Source: Serripes groenlandicus (lineage: Eukaryota; Mollusca; Bivalvia; Cardiida; Cardiidae). Taken from it: a stretch of 64,000 nt of DNA. The DNA is taken from positions 57,139,385 to 57,203,384 of the forward strand of contig JASEVX010000007.1 of the NCBI GenBank assembly GCA_031761405.1, given 5' to 3'. How positions within the stretch are numbered: the stretch's first letter is position 1; the number at the start of each line of letters is the position of its first letter. Under the pieces are notes generated by a model that was not told where the DNA came from, did not search any database, and saw only the letters and a list, made by a program, of their open reading frames with translations. Positions 1 through 11,609 of this stretch are shown here, one piece after another. A program made the translations under genes and the position numbers.

Positions 1-800
1 TAGCAATTTTGACAATTTCAAGGGCCATATTTCCAGTAATTCATTGGCGGATCTGGCTAGTTTTCGCAAGGATCCGAGCTCTCATAGATATCTAACTACT
101 GTATAAGTTTGGTTGAGATACAATCAAAAGTGAAGACTGTATCGTGTTAACAAGCTCTTTTATAGCAATTTTGACAATTTCAAGGGCCATAATCCAGTCA
201 AGCATGGGCGGATCTGGTTGGTTTTCGAAAGGAACCGAGCTCTCATGGATATCTAATTACTGTATAAGTTTGGTTGCGATACAATCAAAAATAAAGACTA
301 TCGTGTTAAAAAAATCTTTTGTAGCAATTTTGACCATTTCAAGGGCCATTATCCAATCATGCATGGGCGGATCTGGCCGGTTTTCGAAAGGAACCGAGCT
401 CTTATGAATATCTAACTACTGTATAAGTTTGGTTTAGATACAATCAAAAATAAAGACTGTATCGTGTTAACAAAATCTTTTATAGCAATTTTGACGATTT
501 CAAGGGCCATAATCCAGTCAAGCATGGGCGGATCTGGTTGGTTTTCGAAAGGAACCGAGCTCTCATGGATATCTAATTACTGTATAAGTTTGGTTGCGAT
601 ACAATCAAACATAATGACTATCGTGTTAACAAAATCTTTTATAGCAATTTTGAACATTTCAAGGGCCATAACCCAGTCATGCATGGGCGGATCTGGCCGG
701 TTTTCGAAAGGAACCGAGCTCTCATAAAAATCGAACTACTGTATAAGTTTGGTTGCAATACAATCAAAAATAAAGACTGTATCGTGTTAACAAGAAATTG
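1..800 (+). repeat. 160-bp tandem repeat in a 320-bp dimer pattern
   Basis: Units starting TAGCAATTTTGACAATTTCA recur at 1, 163, 322, 483 and 642, about 160 bp apart. Units at 163 and 483 share a GGCGGATCTGGTTGG variant, and units at 322 and 642 share GGCGGATCTGGCCGG, so the true period is a 320-bp dimer. The short ORFs here repeat the same peptide and are not genes. Confidence 0.9.
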
Positions 801-872
801 TTTACGGACGCACGGACGACGGACAAATCGCCACTACATAAGCCCTTCTGGCCTTTGGCCAGTAGAGCTAAT
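799..872 (+). mobile_element. Helitron-like 3' end of the tandem-repeat element
   Basis: After the last 160-bp unit comes a 'cggacgcacggacgacgg' tract, a short hairpin (CTGGCC ttt GGCCAG, 849-863) and then GAGCTAA. A hairpin followed by CTRR is the form of Helitron 3' ends. The same order is seen at 6641-6713. The class is inferred; the 5' end lies outside the window. Confidence 0.4.
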
Positions 873-877
873 ACAAA

Positions 878-1130
878 TGAAGCATTCCAAATGGAATACT
901 CGCAGGGTTGTTACCTGAAATGAACGGAAACAGCCAATATTCTAAGGGCGACAAATCTAATTTCGATTTAAAACCCATTTGCGCAGGAGACCTCAAGTTC
1001 GTGTCCAGTGAGGATATTATGAATGTAAGGCCACCTTTCTTGTGAGGTTCTATATATAACCCGTAATTTATATGGACCCCGCAGGAAAGGTTGAGATTCG
1101 ACCAACTACCCACAAATCATAATATGTGAC
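878..1130 (+). repeat. Dispersed repeat, copy 1
   Basis: About 250 bp from 'atgaagcattccaaatgg' to 'atatgtgactgtacag' matches 11345-11610 in the same orientation with moderate divergence. Shared core: GATTTAAAACCCATTTGCGC, then 'gttcgtgtccagtgaggr' and 'atatggacccc'. Function unknown. Confidence 0.8.
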
Positions 1131-4100
1131 TGTACAGTGACAAAAAATGTATAAAATAGTGCTCATTGTGACTCGAGTTGAATAATTGACCAAACATAGA
1201 TAGGATCAAACACAGCACAGTCGTGTATTTGGTTTCTTAGCATTATTCTACATTTTGATAATGTCTCTCAACTTGCTGATGTTACACTGTTGATACATAA
1301 GAAATGTACATACAAAAAATCATTCTTGGCTGAAGGAAGTTCAAAAAATATTCATACTTTTAGCAAAAAAGGGTTGATTTAACACATTACTTCAGGCCAA
1401 TATAACTGGGGACATATAAAACTAATGCACAAAATTAATACAAAACATAAACATTACATATTGCATTATGAGCTGAAGTTTGGCTTCTACAGGTCAACAA
1501 TTCAAATGATAAAAATGTTTAAAGTATTCAAGAAAATGCTGCTTTAATTCGCTGTTAGGAGCAGACTCATGTGGACCTTAAGGGACACTACAGCAGAACT
1601 GTCTAAAACATGGCTAAAAGTTGAAATTAATGTTAAAATTAGCGTAACATATAAATCAACTTAAACCTGTACCATTCTTCAATCAGATCAGTCAGAAAAG
1701 GGAATTTGAACAAAAATAAATCATAAGAGTTCTCATCAAGTAAAGTATCCTTCAAATGATGACTTTTGTTAATCAATTTAAAGTGCATCAGCCACATATT
1801 TCACAGCCACCTCTTCAAGTAATCCAGTATGAGGATCGTTTTTAAACCACCTCTCCAGTTCACTGACATGAGGATCTTAGAAAATGTGCTTCACACTAGA
1901 ACAAGTATACACTTCCAGATATTTGATTTATCATTTTTCATCATTTCTGAAAAACAGTAAACTTTACACCGAGTGTCAGTTTATGTGATATCAGTCAAGA
2001 TCATTACATACTTATACAGTGACAGAAAATGTATAAAATAACGAGTCATTGTGACTCGAGTTGAATAATTGACCAAACATATATAGGATCAAACACAGCA
2101 CAGTCATGCGTTTAGTTTCTTAGCATTATTCTACATTTTGATAATGTCTATCAACTTGATGATTTTGAACTGTTGAAAATGAGTCAAACATTTTATGATA
2201 CATAAGAAATATACTTAAAAAAAATCCTTCTTGGCTGAAGGCAGTACAAACAAAAAAATCCTCATACATTTAGCAAAAAATGGTTGACTTAACCCTTTCC
2301 CTCATGTATACGCTTTCTGACGCCTCTGCAGCAGACGGCTCTTTGAAAACATAGTGACAAATGAAGAAATTGCTCAAAACGAGCCATTTCTCCTTTTGCC
2401 ACAATATTTTCCACTTTTAGTCATAGGTTATCCACTCAATTATAGAGATTTTCTATCTTTTGACAAAATATGTTCAAAGTCAGCTGCTGCAGAATTGTCG
2501 TATGAGGGAAAGGGTTAACATATTACTTCAGGTCAATAAAACTGGTGACACATATAAAACTAATGCACACAATTAATACAAAACATAAACATTACATATT
2601 GCATAATTAAGCTGAAGTTTAGCTTCAACAGGTTAACAATTCAAATGATAAAAATATTTAAAGTATTCAAGAATCAGTTTTCTGAGAAAATACTGCTTCC
2701 GTTTGCTGTTAGGAGCAAACTCATGTGGACGTCAAGGGACACTACAGCAGAACTGTCTAAAACATGGCTAAAAGTTGAAATTAATGTTACAATTAGTTTA
2801 ACATATAAATCAACTTAAAACTGTACCATTCTTCAATCAGATCAGTCAGAAAAGGGAACTTTGAAGAAAAAAAGTTCATAAGAGTTCTCATCAAGTAAAT
2901 TATTCTATCAAATAAATGATGACTTTTGTAAATCGATTTAAAGTGCATCAGCCACATATTTCACAGCCACCTCTTCAAGTAATCCAAGATCGTTTTTAAA
3001 CCACCTCTCCAGTTCACCGACATGAGGATCTTAGAAAATGTGCTTCACACTAGAACAATTATACACTTCCAGATTTTTGATTAATGATTTTTCATCATTT
3101 CTTAAAACAATCAACTTTACACCAAGTGTCAGATAATGCGATATCAGTCAAGATCATTACATATAATGAGTCATTGTGACTCGAGTTGAATAATTGGCCA
3201 AATATATATAGGATCAAACACAGCACAGTCATGCATTTAGTTTCTTAGCATTATTCTACAATTTGATAATGTCTCTCAACTTGCTGATTTTACACTGTTG
3301 AAAATGAGTCAAACATTTTATGATACATAAGAAATATACATAAAAAAGTCCTTCTTGGCTGAAGGCAGTACAAAAAATCCTCATACATTTAGCAAAAAAA
3401 ATGGTTGATTTAACACATTACTTCAGGTCAATATAACTGGAGACATATAAAACTAATGCACACAATTAATACAAAACATAAACATTACATATTGCATTAT
3501 GAGCTGAAGTTTAGCTTCTGCAGATCAACAATTCAAATGATAAAAATATTTAGAATCAGTTTTCTGAGAAAATGCTGCTTCCATTTGCTGTTAGGAGCAA
3601 ACTCATGTGGACGTCAAGGGACACTACAGCAGAACTGTCTAAAACATGGCTAAAAGTTGACATTAATGTTAAAATTAGTTTAACATATAAATCAACTTAA
3701 AACTGTACCATTCTTCAATCAGATCAGTCAGAAAAGGGAACTTTGAAGAAAAAAAGTTCATAAGAGTTCTCATCAAGTAGATTATTCTATCAAATAAATG
3801 ATGACTTTTGTAAATCGATTTAAAGTGCATCAGCCACATATTTCACAGCCACCTCTTCAAGTAATCCAGTATGAGGATCATTTTTAAACCACCTCTCCAG
3901 TTCACCGACATGAGGATCTTAGAAAATGTGCTTCACACTAGAACAATTATACACTTCCAGATTTTTGATTAATAATTTTTCATCATTTCTAAAAACAATA
4001 AACTTTACACCGAGTGTCAGTTTATGTGATATCAGTCAAGATCATTACATACTTATACAGTGACAGAAAATGTATAAAATAATTAGTCATTGTGAATCGA

Positions 4101-4620
4101 GTTGAATAATTGACCAAACATATATAATATAGGATCAAACACAGCACAGTCATGCATTTAGTTTCTTAGCATTATTCTACATTTAGATAATGTCTCTCAA
4201 CTTGATGATTTTACACTGTTGAAAATGAGTCAAACATTTTATGATACATAAGAAATATACATAAAAAATAAAAAAAGTCCTTCTTGGCTGAAGGCAGTTC
4301 AAAAAATTTCTCATACATTTAGCAAAAAATGGTTGATTTAACACATTACTTCAGGTCAATATAACTGGAGAAACATATAAAACTAATGCACACAATTAAT
4401 ACAAAACATAAGCATTACAAATTGCTTTATGAGCTGAAGTTTAGCCTCTACAGGTCAACAATTCAAATGATAAATATATTTAAAGTATTCAAGAATCAGT
4501 TTTCTGAGAAAATGCTGCTTCCATTTGCTGTTAGGAGCAGACTCATGTGGACGTCAAGGGACACTACAGCAGAACTGTCTAAAACATGGCTAAAAGTTGA
4601 AATTAATGTTAAAATTAGAT
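1130..4620 (+). repeat. 0.9-kb tandem repeat, about four copies
   Basis: The landmark 'gtgactcgagttgaataatt' starts near 1168, 2050, 3177 and 4092, and its downstream blocks (TTAGCATTATTCTAC, CTGAAGGCAGT, CAGCAGAACTGTCTAAAACA) follow in the same order each time. Spacing is about 880-915 bp except where a 222-bp MITE is inserted (2293-2514). The last copy is cut off at about 4620 where a different tandem repeat begins. Short ORFs in it repeat one peptide, so I do not call genes. Confidence 0.9.
2293..2514. mobile_element. piggyBac-like MITE (family A), copy 1
   Basis: A 222-bp element with inverted ends CCCTTTCCCTCAT / ATGAGGGAAAGGG, flanked on both sides by TTAA (2289-2292 and 2515-2518). 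CCC ends plus a TTAA target are the piggyBac signature. It sits inside one copy of the 0.9-kb tandem repeat and so inserted after that copy arose. Confidence 0.85.
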
Positions 4621-5735
4621 TGACCTAGTTTCTGACCCACTATGACCCATATAGATATCTTTAAGACAAACATTCTGACAAAATTTCAAACTGCTGAAGC
4701 AAAATATGCAGCCTTTTAGATTGTTAACAAGATTTTCTTTCAATTTGACTTAGTGTCCTATTTGTTGACCCAACATGACCAATGTTCAAACTTGACTAAC
4801 ATATAATCAAGACAAACATTCTGATAAAGTTTCAACATGCTCAAGCTAGAAAAGCCGTATCAAGAGTGTTTACAAGATTTCCCTTCAATTTGGCCTAGTG
4901 ACCTAGTTTTTTAACCCTAACCCTAACCCTAACCAAAAAAATACAGCCTTTTAGATTGTTAACAAGATTTTCTTTCAATTTGACTTAGTGTCCTATTTTT
5001 TGACCCAACATGACCAATGTTCAAACTTGACTTACATATAATCAAGACAAACATTCTGATAAAGTTTCAACATGCTCAAGCTAAAAAAGCCGTATCAAGA
5101 GTGTTTACAAGATTTCCATTCAATTTGGCCTAGTGACCTAGTTTTTTAACCCAGCATGACCACTATTCGAACTTGACCTAGATATCATTTAGATAAACAT
5201 TCTGACTAAAGTTCTAGCTGCTGTTGCCAAAAAAAGCAGCTTCTACAGTGTTAACAATATTTTCTTTCAATTTAGCCTAGTGGCCTACTTTCTGACCCGA
5301 TGGGACTCATATTCAAACTTGACCTAGATATCTTTCAGAAAATTATTCTGAAAATCTGAAAAATTGCTGAAGCAAATTGCGGCCCCAATGGTGTTAACAA
5401 GATATTCCTTCAATTTGACCTAGTGACCTACTTTTTGACCCAACATAACTCATGTTCAAACTTGACCTGTATATCATCAAAACAAACATTCTGATAAAGT
5501 TTCAACATGCTCAAGTTGAAAATGTGGCCTCTAGAGTGTTAACAAGATTTTCCTTCAATTTGGCATAGTGACCTAGCTTTTGACCTAATATGGCCCAGTT
5601 TCAAACTTGTCCAAGATTTGATGGAGATGAGTGTTTTGATAAACTTTCATGAAGATCGGATGCAAAATGTAGCCTGTAGAGTTAACAATGGCAAATGTTG
5701 ACGACGCACGGCGGCCGGATGCAGGACAAAATAGG
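4615..5735 (+). repeat. ~150-bp tandem repeat ending in a GGTGAGCTAA tail
   Basis: Repeats of 'gacctagtgacctagttt' followed by TTGACCCAACATGACC and ACAAACATTCTGA run to about 5690. A tail 'gacgacgcacggcggcc' then leads to AGGTGAGCTAA at 5733. This is a common bivalve type of repeat. An almost exact duplicate pair lies at about 4680-4915 and 4937-5150. Confidence 0.85.
4912..4937 (-). repeat. Short interstitial telomere-like repeat
   Basis: TTAACCCTAACCCTAACCCTAACC is about four units of CCCTAA, the complement of the animal telomere repeat. It sits exactly where one repeat block jumps back to an earlier part of the same block. Confidence 0.85.
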
Positions 5736-5929
5736 TGAGCTAAACAGTTACTTTTTTAACTTCCCTAGTTTAATATTATTGATCTTTGTCCGAATAACTG
5801 CCTCCAATCTCCCTTGCAGCACGGGGTATTGTTTTTGTGCTGCCCTGATTTCTTGTGAACTGGCGTTACTTTTCTTGCGGATCTGACTTTCAAAGGCTTG
5901 AAAAAATGAACAGCTTTCCTCTTTAGACC

Positions 5930-6640
5930 AACGGTTTTTTACCCTGAAATATCAGTTGAAAATGTCTTGTTGAAATTATTAATAATATTGAGAACTTATT
6001 CCAAATAAATCGGTCAAAGTTTTGCATGAACAAATTATCAACGACCCATGATGGCCCTGGATCGCTCACCTGATTTTTCCCCACTTTAGCCATATAAGCC
6101 CTCCCCCCTGGCGTTTCCGACCAATCAACTTGGCTTGAAGAAATCTGATAACGGGTCACCTTAGGTACATTTCAACAAAAAGTTTTGAAAATCAACCAGA
6201 CACTTTTTTGAGGAGAAGATTTTTTAAGTTTTCACTATATCCATATAAGGCAAAATAGCCCCACCCTGTGGCGGCCATGTTCTTCGATTAATCACATTGA
6301 AGGAACATTTTTGGAGGATTTTTTTTTATAAGTTTTCACTATAGCCATATAAGGCAAAATAGCACCGTCCCCTGGCGGGTATGTTTTTCAACAAATCAAC
6401 ATGGCTTGAAGGAATCTGATAGAGGGTCATCCAAGGAACATTTCAACAAAATATTTTGAAAATCTGTCAACCAGTTTAGGAGAAGAAGAATTTTGAAGAT
6501 TTTTTGTTTTGTTGCCATGGGAACTAGAATTATGCATGGATCCAAAAATTTGAAGGAATTCTGGTGAGGTCATTGATGAGAGGATGCTTTTTGTGATGTT
6601 TAATCTCAATTGACCCACCAGTTACTGAGGAGAAGATGTT
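5930..6640 (-). repeat. Degenerate repeat with 'agccatataag' units
   Basis: Three diverged units contain 'tttagccatataag' or 'atagccatataaggcaaaa', then CCCTGGCG and 'caatcaacttggcttgaag', near 6085, 6235 and 6345. No coding sequence is seen. Confidence 0.6.
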
Positions 6641-6713
6641 GGCAGACGACGCACGACGGTCAAAAGGAGATCACAATAACTCACCTTGAGCACTTCTTGC
6701 TCAGGTGAGCTAA
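6641..6713 (+). mobile_element. Helitron-like 3' end, second copy
   Basis: An ACGACGCACGACGG tract is followed by a hairpin whose arms include CTCACCTTGAGC and GCTCAGGTGAG, then CTAA. It has the same layout as 799-872. The arms are nearly perfect over 11 bp. The transposon class is inferred. Confidence 0.45.
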
Positions 6714-6719
6714 AAAGAA

Positions 6720-7060
6720 GTAGTTTCCCAAAAGCTGCATACACACAATATATTTCAACTCTCCAGTAAACAAGTATCATCCAGTTCAAGTTGTCTATTT
6801 GTTAGGAATAAGCCTGTTATTGCTCAAAGAAGATATATAAGATTTCATAATTTTGCCTTTTTTGTTTTGAATCAAGAGAAAATGACAAGAAAAACATTTT
6901 ATTGTAAACATGGACTTATCCGGAGACATAAATGATTTCAAAATGACTTTGAAGTAAGATATCAGATAGTCAATACTACTTCTGTTCTGATGCAAATTAA
7001 AACATTTCATTACACTTTTCGGGACCATATAATCTTTACAATCTGCATAATGTGAACTGA
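6720..7060. other. No feature recognised
   Basis: AT-rich sequence. I see no coding sequence, tandem repeat or known element end here. Confidence 0.6.
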
Positions 7061-7067
7061 ATTATAT

Positions 7068-7573
7068 CAGGGACGTAGATAACAGGGATAAGTTACTAAA
7101 TTATATACTAAAATATCACCCGTGCCAACATTTGTACCAAGTAAAACTCAAAAACTATTCAAGATATGATAATAACAAAAATATTTTCTAGAAGTTTAAA
7201 CATTCTTCTATTGCAGAAGATAAAAATATTTTAATATATTACAGGTTTTGATAATATGTTATCCGTATGAAAAATGTCAGTCTATTAAACTTTGCAAAAA
7301 AATGATATAATTCAGAAATCCCAATACTGGTGTCTTTTAAATAAGTCATTGTTCAAAATACAAAGAAATTCCAGTTATTCATTGTATCTTTAACTTAAGT
7401 TGAAATGTTAAGCTTTCAGAATATGTATTTTTTGTTTATGTGCCAAATGTGACTTCAAAGTTTTATTTGCTACAAAATGTGAAAATTTTGACAATTTTAT
7501 GTCTATGGGTGATATTTTAACCAGATAACAGGTGTACAGGTGGAGTTGCCTATCCCTCTTATCTACGTCCCTG
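7068..7573. mobile_element. MITE (family E) with 7-bp target duplication
   Basis: Inverted ends CAGGGACGTAGATAA continue for roughly 22 bp, and the same 7 bp ATTATAT lies on each side (7061-7067 and 7574-7580). The 506-bp interior has no ORF. A second copy of the right end is at about 8880-8895. Superfamily not assigned. Confidence 0.8.
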
Positions 7574-7816
7574 ATTATATACACAGAAGAAACAGCTGTT
7601 TTAGGTATTTGAGAGAAAATTTGAATAATTTTTAAATGGGATTTTTAAAAGAAAAAAGGAAAAGAAATTGGTTGGCTCCTTCTCTTATCAGTTGATTATA
7701 GATGCTGATTATTACTCTTCAGTCAGCTTTCAAAATAATTGTAGGGATGGAATTTTGAACTATTTTCATTGTTATAAATATAGATGGTATGCAAGGTTCT
7801 CAAGTTGCAGACATAC

Positions 7817-7957
7817 CTTTAGTTGCAGAAGGACCACTTGCGGTTTCAGATATTGGAACTGCAATCAATGACTGTTCTGTATCAATATCGTCCTCAACAA
7901 CATAGTTCACGTCCATTTCTGGTTCAACTTTCATTTCTGGTTCAGGTTCCGGCAATT
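7817..7957 (-). CDS. Candidate internal exon, acidic Pro/Glu-rich
   Basis: On the minus strand 'ttgttttcttacag' is a strong 3' splice site and AAAG|gtatgt a strong donor. Between them are 141 bp with an open frame rich in acidic and proline residues, beginning LPEPEPEMKVEPEMDV and ending SETASGPSATK. The exon would start in phase 1. I do not recognise a family. It could be the cytoplasmic part of the membrane protein suggested by the exon at about 8520-8737, which lies upstream on the same strand, but I could not find a frame-consistent join. An unrelated ORF occupies the other strand and is probably a shadow. Confidence 0.35.
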
Positions 7958-8083
7958 CTGTAAGAAAACAAACCATTATGACCGGAAATTGCTTATCTGT
8001 AGGTTACAATCACTTAGTACAATCTTGAAAAGTCTTCCGAGTATGATTCTGCAAAACAGTTTTAAAATTGGGAAATTCTTTAA

Positions 8084-8303
8084 CCCTTTCCCACATACAA
8101 TAAACCTGCAGCAGACGATTTAAAAATCTAGGCAAAAACATATAAAAGCTCTAAATGTTAGTATAAATACTGAAGAGTTGGAAACATTGTGACAAAAGAA
8201 GAAATTACATGTTTTGAGCAATTTTTACTTTTGTCAGAATGTTTTCAAATGCCGTCTGCTGCAAAGGTGTCAGAAAGCATCTCATTCTGTATGTGGGAAA
8301 GGG
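8084..8303. mobile_element. piggyBac-like MITE (family A), copy 2
   Basis: Ends CCCTTTCCCACAT and ATGTGGGAAAGGG, flanked by TTAA at 8080-8083 and 8304-8307. 220 bp. The interior carries the family landmarks GCAGCAGACG and GACAAAAGAAGAAATT. Confidence 0.85.
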
Positions 8304-8372
8304 TTAATATTTTTTTTTTTTAAATATTTAGAAATATAATCCCTCAAAGTTTCCCTTATTGGGTCTAGTACA

Positions 8373-8393
8373 GGGGGGGGGGGGGGGGGGGGG
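8373..8393 (+). repeat. Poly-G tract
   Basis: Twenty-one consecutive G bases. The length may be unreliable in the assembly. It could form a G-quadruplex. Confidence 0.9.
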
Positions 8394-8519
8394 TTCAGTT
8401 AAAATAAACAAAATGAATTAAAGTATTAAAGGTACTTTTAGGTAAGATATATTTGGAAATCTCGATTCTACCCCAATTCTTAAGATTATGTGAAAAAAAA
8501 ATCCACAATACAGTAGGGA

Positions 8520-8737
8520 CACATAATCATAAATTTCATCTATGACATTGATTAGTATTCGTGAGTTCCCTTTTTTTACTGAAGATCTCTGTTTCCAACT
8601 TAAAAAAAAGGCATTCCATCTTCTGTAAACTATTATTACTGTGATACCAATTGCAAGAAGTGACAAGAAAATTAAACTTAATAAAAAAAGATGAACCAGC
8701 TGAAATGTGCTCGACTCCATGCTTTCATTGAAAATGG
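8520..8737 (-). CDS. Candidate exon encoding a single membrane span
   Basis: On the minus strand 'gtggtttttcag' is a possible acceptor at 8738. After it the frame is open and encodes a hydrophobic stretch of about 22 residues (LFLLSLIFLSLLAIGITVII), followed by basic residues (YRR, KQR, KKG) and DEIYDYV. This looks like the end of a type I membrane protein: a span, a basic stop-transfer region, then a short tail with a possible tyrosine signalling motif. The frame continues into AT-rich sequence down to 8418, so the 3' end is uncertain. Family not recognised. A chance hydrophobic ORF in AT-rich DNA is the main alternative. Confidence 0.3.
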
Positions 8738-8739
8738 CT

Positions 8740-9540
8740 GAAAAACCACTTCATGTTTATAAATATATAAGAGAACCCCATCAGAATATGGGGTCTATAA
8801 CTGTTATGTATATACCTTATTGAGGGGCATATATACCCAACCCTAGCATAATATATATTAAAGAATACATGTATTATCATCTTATCTACGTCCCTGATTA
8901 TATTAACAAGTATAGATGTGTGTACATTTATAGTCCGAGCCTTCTTTGACCCTAAATGTGAAAATGAAATTAATCCAACAAAATATGAAGAAGCTATGAC
9001 TAAGCATCTTCTGCATACAATGTGCAGAAGGGTAATAGATGTAACTGTATTCCAAATATGGAAAACCTAGTACCAGTACTTATTGAGAAAAAATAAAAAA
9101 TACATCCGAAACTTAAAAGTTGAGCTAAACCGAAAGTTAAAAAGTTAAAAAAAAAAAAAAAAATCACCCAAAAACCTGTTTGTTATGTTGAAGTACTTGA
9201 TTTTTCATATGTATGGCATTGTATGCACAATTTGAAATAAATCTAACAAAAAATGAGGAAGTTATGACCAGATCTCAAAGTCCAACAAAACCCACCAAAT
9301 TCATGTTTTTACCCCAAAAATAAGGTCACACTCAGCACCTTTTAGACTTTAGCAAACAATGTGAAGAAGGGTATTAAAAGAACTATTATATTATTATGTA
9401 ACTATATTCCAAATATGAAAGCCCTAGTACCGGTACTTATTCAGAAAAGTTAAAAAAAACGCTCATTTCAATTTGAAAATATATTCAAATGCCCTTTTAT
9501 TTAATTTCTCCTATATAATTGCATTGACAATAATGTATGT
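8740..9540. other. AT-rich spacer
   Basis: It holds a stray right end of MITE family E (near 8880-8895), a poly-A run of about 17 near 9150, and two diverged copies of a block including 'ttccaaatatg' and 'cctagtaccrgtacttatt' (about 9050 and 9410). No gene seen. Confidence 0.6.
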
Positions 9541-9548
9541 TTTGTTTG

Positions 9549-9806
9549 GTTAGGTTTAACGCCGTCTTTTACTGTTATATACAGGCGTTGTTAGTCTTTA
9601 AAGGTTGACCTGGGACAGTCCTCCAAAACCAGTGCTTTCTTCGGCCTCACTGTAAGGGACTGACAGCTTTCCCACATGAATCAGAGGTGAAAGGCGAATG
9701 ACCTCAGAATAGATCTCCAATCAAATCACCACAGCGAATGTACATAATCGAGCACAGGACCTTAGGTTGTCAGACTAGCTCTTAACCCACTGTGCTAGCC
9801 GGGCCG
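9549..9806 (-). mobile_element. tRNA-derived SINE, minus strand
   Basis: Read on the minus strand, a tRNA-like head (GGCCCGGCTAGCACAGTGGG ... 'gtgctcgatta') is followed by a body and a 3' tail ending ACGGCGTTAAACC. That tail is shared with the other SINEs in this window. Confidence 0.6.
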
Positions 9807-9811
9807 ATCAA

Positions 9812-10650
9812 TAAAGCAATACACAAAACATTTAAATAACCACTGTGTTCCGAAAATAACCTGCCATTTGGTCACATTTTGGTGCCACAAAAAAAATACC
9901 CCTCCCACTATCTCAATTCCAAAATGTTTCATCAAATTATTAACACAATTGATACTGAGCAATGCTACTTTTTAACTTAAATTCCATTTCAAAATATGTC
10001 TATACTAAGCTTTTACATACCTTCAAGGGTTCAGTTATATCTTCCCAGATTTTCGAGAGGAAAAGACGAGCCTTCGACATTGCATGTGTGGTTTTGATTC
10101 GAAATTGAGGCTGAGGCGGGAGTCAATTGTAATTCTCCGTCAAAACTCGGAAAAAGTAATACATTACACAAATTGTGGGGTACCGGTCGCTATGAGACCT
10201 TTACTATGAGGCCTATATAATATTTGTGGGTCCTGTATATATATAATATATCTATAGGTGCTACCTATTTACGAAAAAAAATACGCAAGATAATTATAGA
10301 CAAAAATTAAAGAGCATACTTTGGCCATAAAAAAGGATTTATAAGTATAATTGACTAGATAATAATAATGTTAATGTCATGTTTCTTGCATTATTAAAAC
10401 ATATTTGGAATTCATGTTGATGATGTCTGTTATTTGAACAGAAAATAATAAAGTAAAGACTTTCAGACAATCAAGGAATACATTTATAATGAACGAGGTT
10501 AAAACATGAGGGCCAAGACGATCCTTAATCGATCACCTGCATTATGGCAAAGAAGCAAATAGATCAGCCCTTTTCTGATGCCACCTGGCGACTGCCTTTT
10601 TCAACCAGTCAATATGACTGGAACAAATTATGTAAGGGGTCACATTTCTG
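9812..10650. other. No gene recognised
   Basis: AT-rich intergenic sequence with no clear repeat family or coding exon. Confidence 0.5.
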
Positions 10651-10657
10651 CTAAACC

Positions 10658-10756
10658 CTTTCCCTATTAGAGACGGTTTCTGAGGCCTATGCAACACACG
10701 ATTTAGGAAAAAGATTGTCGCCACAAGAACAATTGCTTCTTATGGGAAAGTTATCC
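10658..10756. mobile_element. Partial piggyBac-like MITE (family A)
   Basis: Starts CTAAACCCTTTCCCTATTAG like family A. The right part is diverged or truncated; 'tatgggaaagtta' near 10741 may be the remnant end. Confidence 0.45.
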
Positions 10757-10799
10757 TTTTGCCACAATGTTTGATAAATAATTATACTTTGAATGAGTG

Positions 10800-11340
10800 A
10801 GTCAATAGCTCATGTATAGGAATTTGGGGTCTTTCATGTGGATACCACTTTTTTGCGGAAAACGACGTCGCTCCATTGACTCCTTCTTTGGCTACGATAC
10901 AGTCAAAATTTAGTTTCGGGCATAGAAGGCTAATGCTGTCGTTTTTTTGACGAACGGGAAAACATATTTCTTACAGATTTCCATTTATTTTTAACTTTTC
11001 GTACAAATGTTAATTGCCACATAACACAGCACTTAAATGATCTTAAATATCGATTTAAAAAAAAAAGATTAAAAAGACGACAATAATAATTTTCAATCTG
11101 TGTCTGCTCATTTTATACATACCCAAAATACCGACTTAAAAAAAAAAAAAAAAAAAAAAGACAATAATTTTCAATCTGTGTTTTACGTCTGCTTTTTATA
11201 CATATCCAAAATGGCGGCCCCCATGGATTTTTTCCAGTTTCATTTCAGAAAGCTTAATGGGTTATTGAAAAAAAAAAAAAAAAAAAAATCTCACACCTGT
11301 TAACTATAAGCGAAAAAACCCATTATGGGTTTTTTTCGTA
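10800..11340. other. Poly-A-bearing direct duplication
   Basis: Two blocks containing 'acaataattttcaatctgtg' then 'tttatacata' (about 11080 and 11160) lie next to A-tracts of about 20. Near 11311-11338 an almost perfect palindrome CGAAAAAACCCAT/ATGGGTTTTTTCG is seen. This resembles retroposed tails. No coding sequence. Confidence 0.5.
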
Positions 11341-11344
11341 TAAA

Positions 11345-11605
11345 AATGAAGCGTTCCGAATGAGAGACTGGTCGGAAATGAACGGAAACAGCCAACAATC
11401 TAAGGGAGACAAATCAAATTTAATTTCGATTTAAAACCCATTTGCGCAGGAGAGTTCAAGTTCGTGTCCAGTGAGGGTATTACGAATATGAGAGGCCACT
11501 TTTTTTACGAGGTTCTATATAGAACCCGTATTTTATATGGACCCCACAGGAAAGGTCGAGATTTGAACGATATCCCACAAATCGCGATATGTAACTGTAA
11601 ATGAA
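11345..11605 (+). repeat. Dispersed repeat, copy 2
   Basis: Matches 878-1130 in the same direction, including GATTTAAAACCCATTTGCGC and 'atatggaccccacaggaaag'. Its right side runs directly into a mariner-like MITE. Confidence 0.8.
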
Positions 11606-11609
11606 AGTA

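Noticed and set aside
3456..4628. ORFs starting MHTINTKHKHY
   Set aside because: The same peptide appears in successive copies of the 0.9-kb tandem repeat with differing ends.
4912..4937. A true chromosome end
   Set aside because: Only about four units, embedded in other repeats on both sides.
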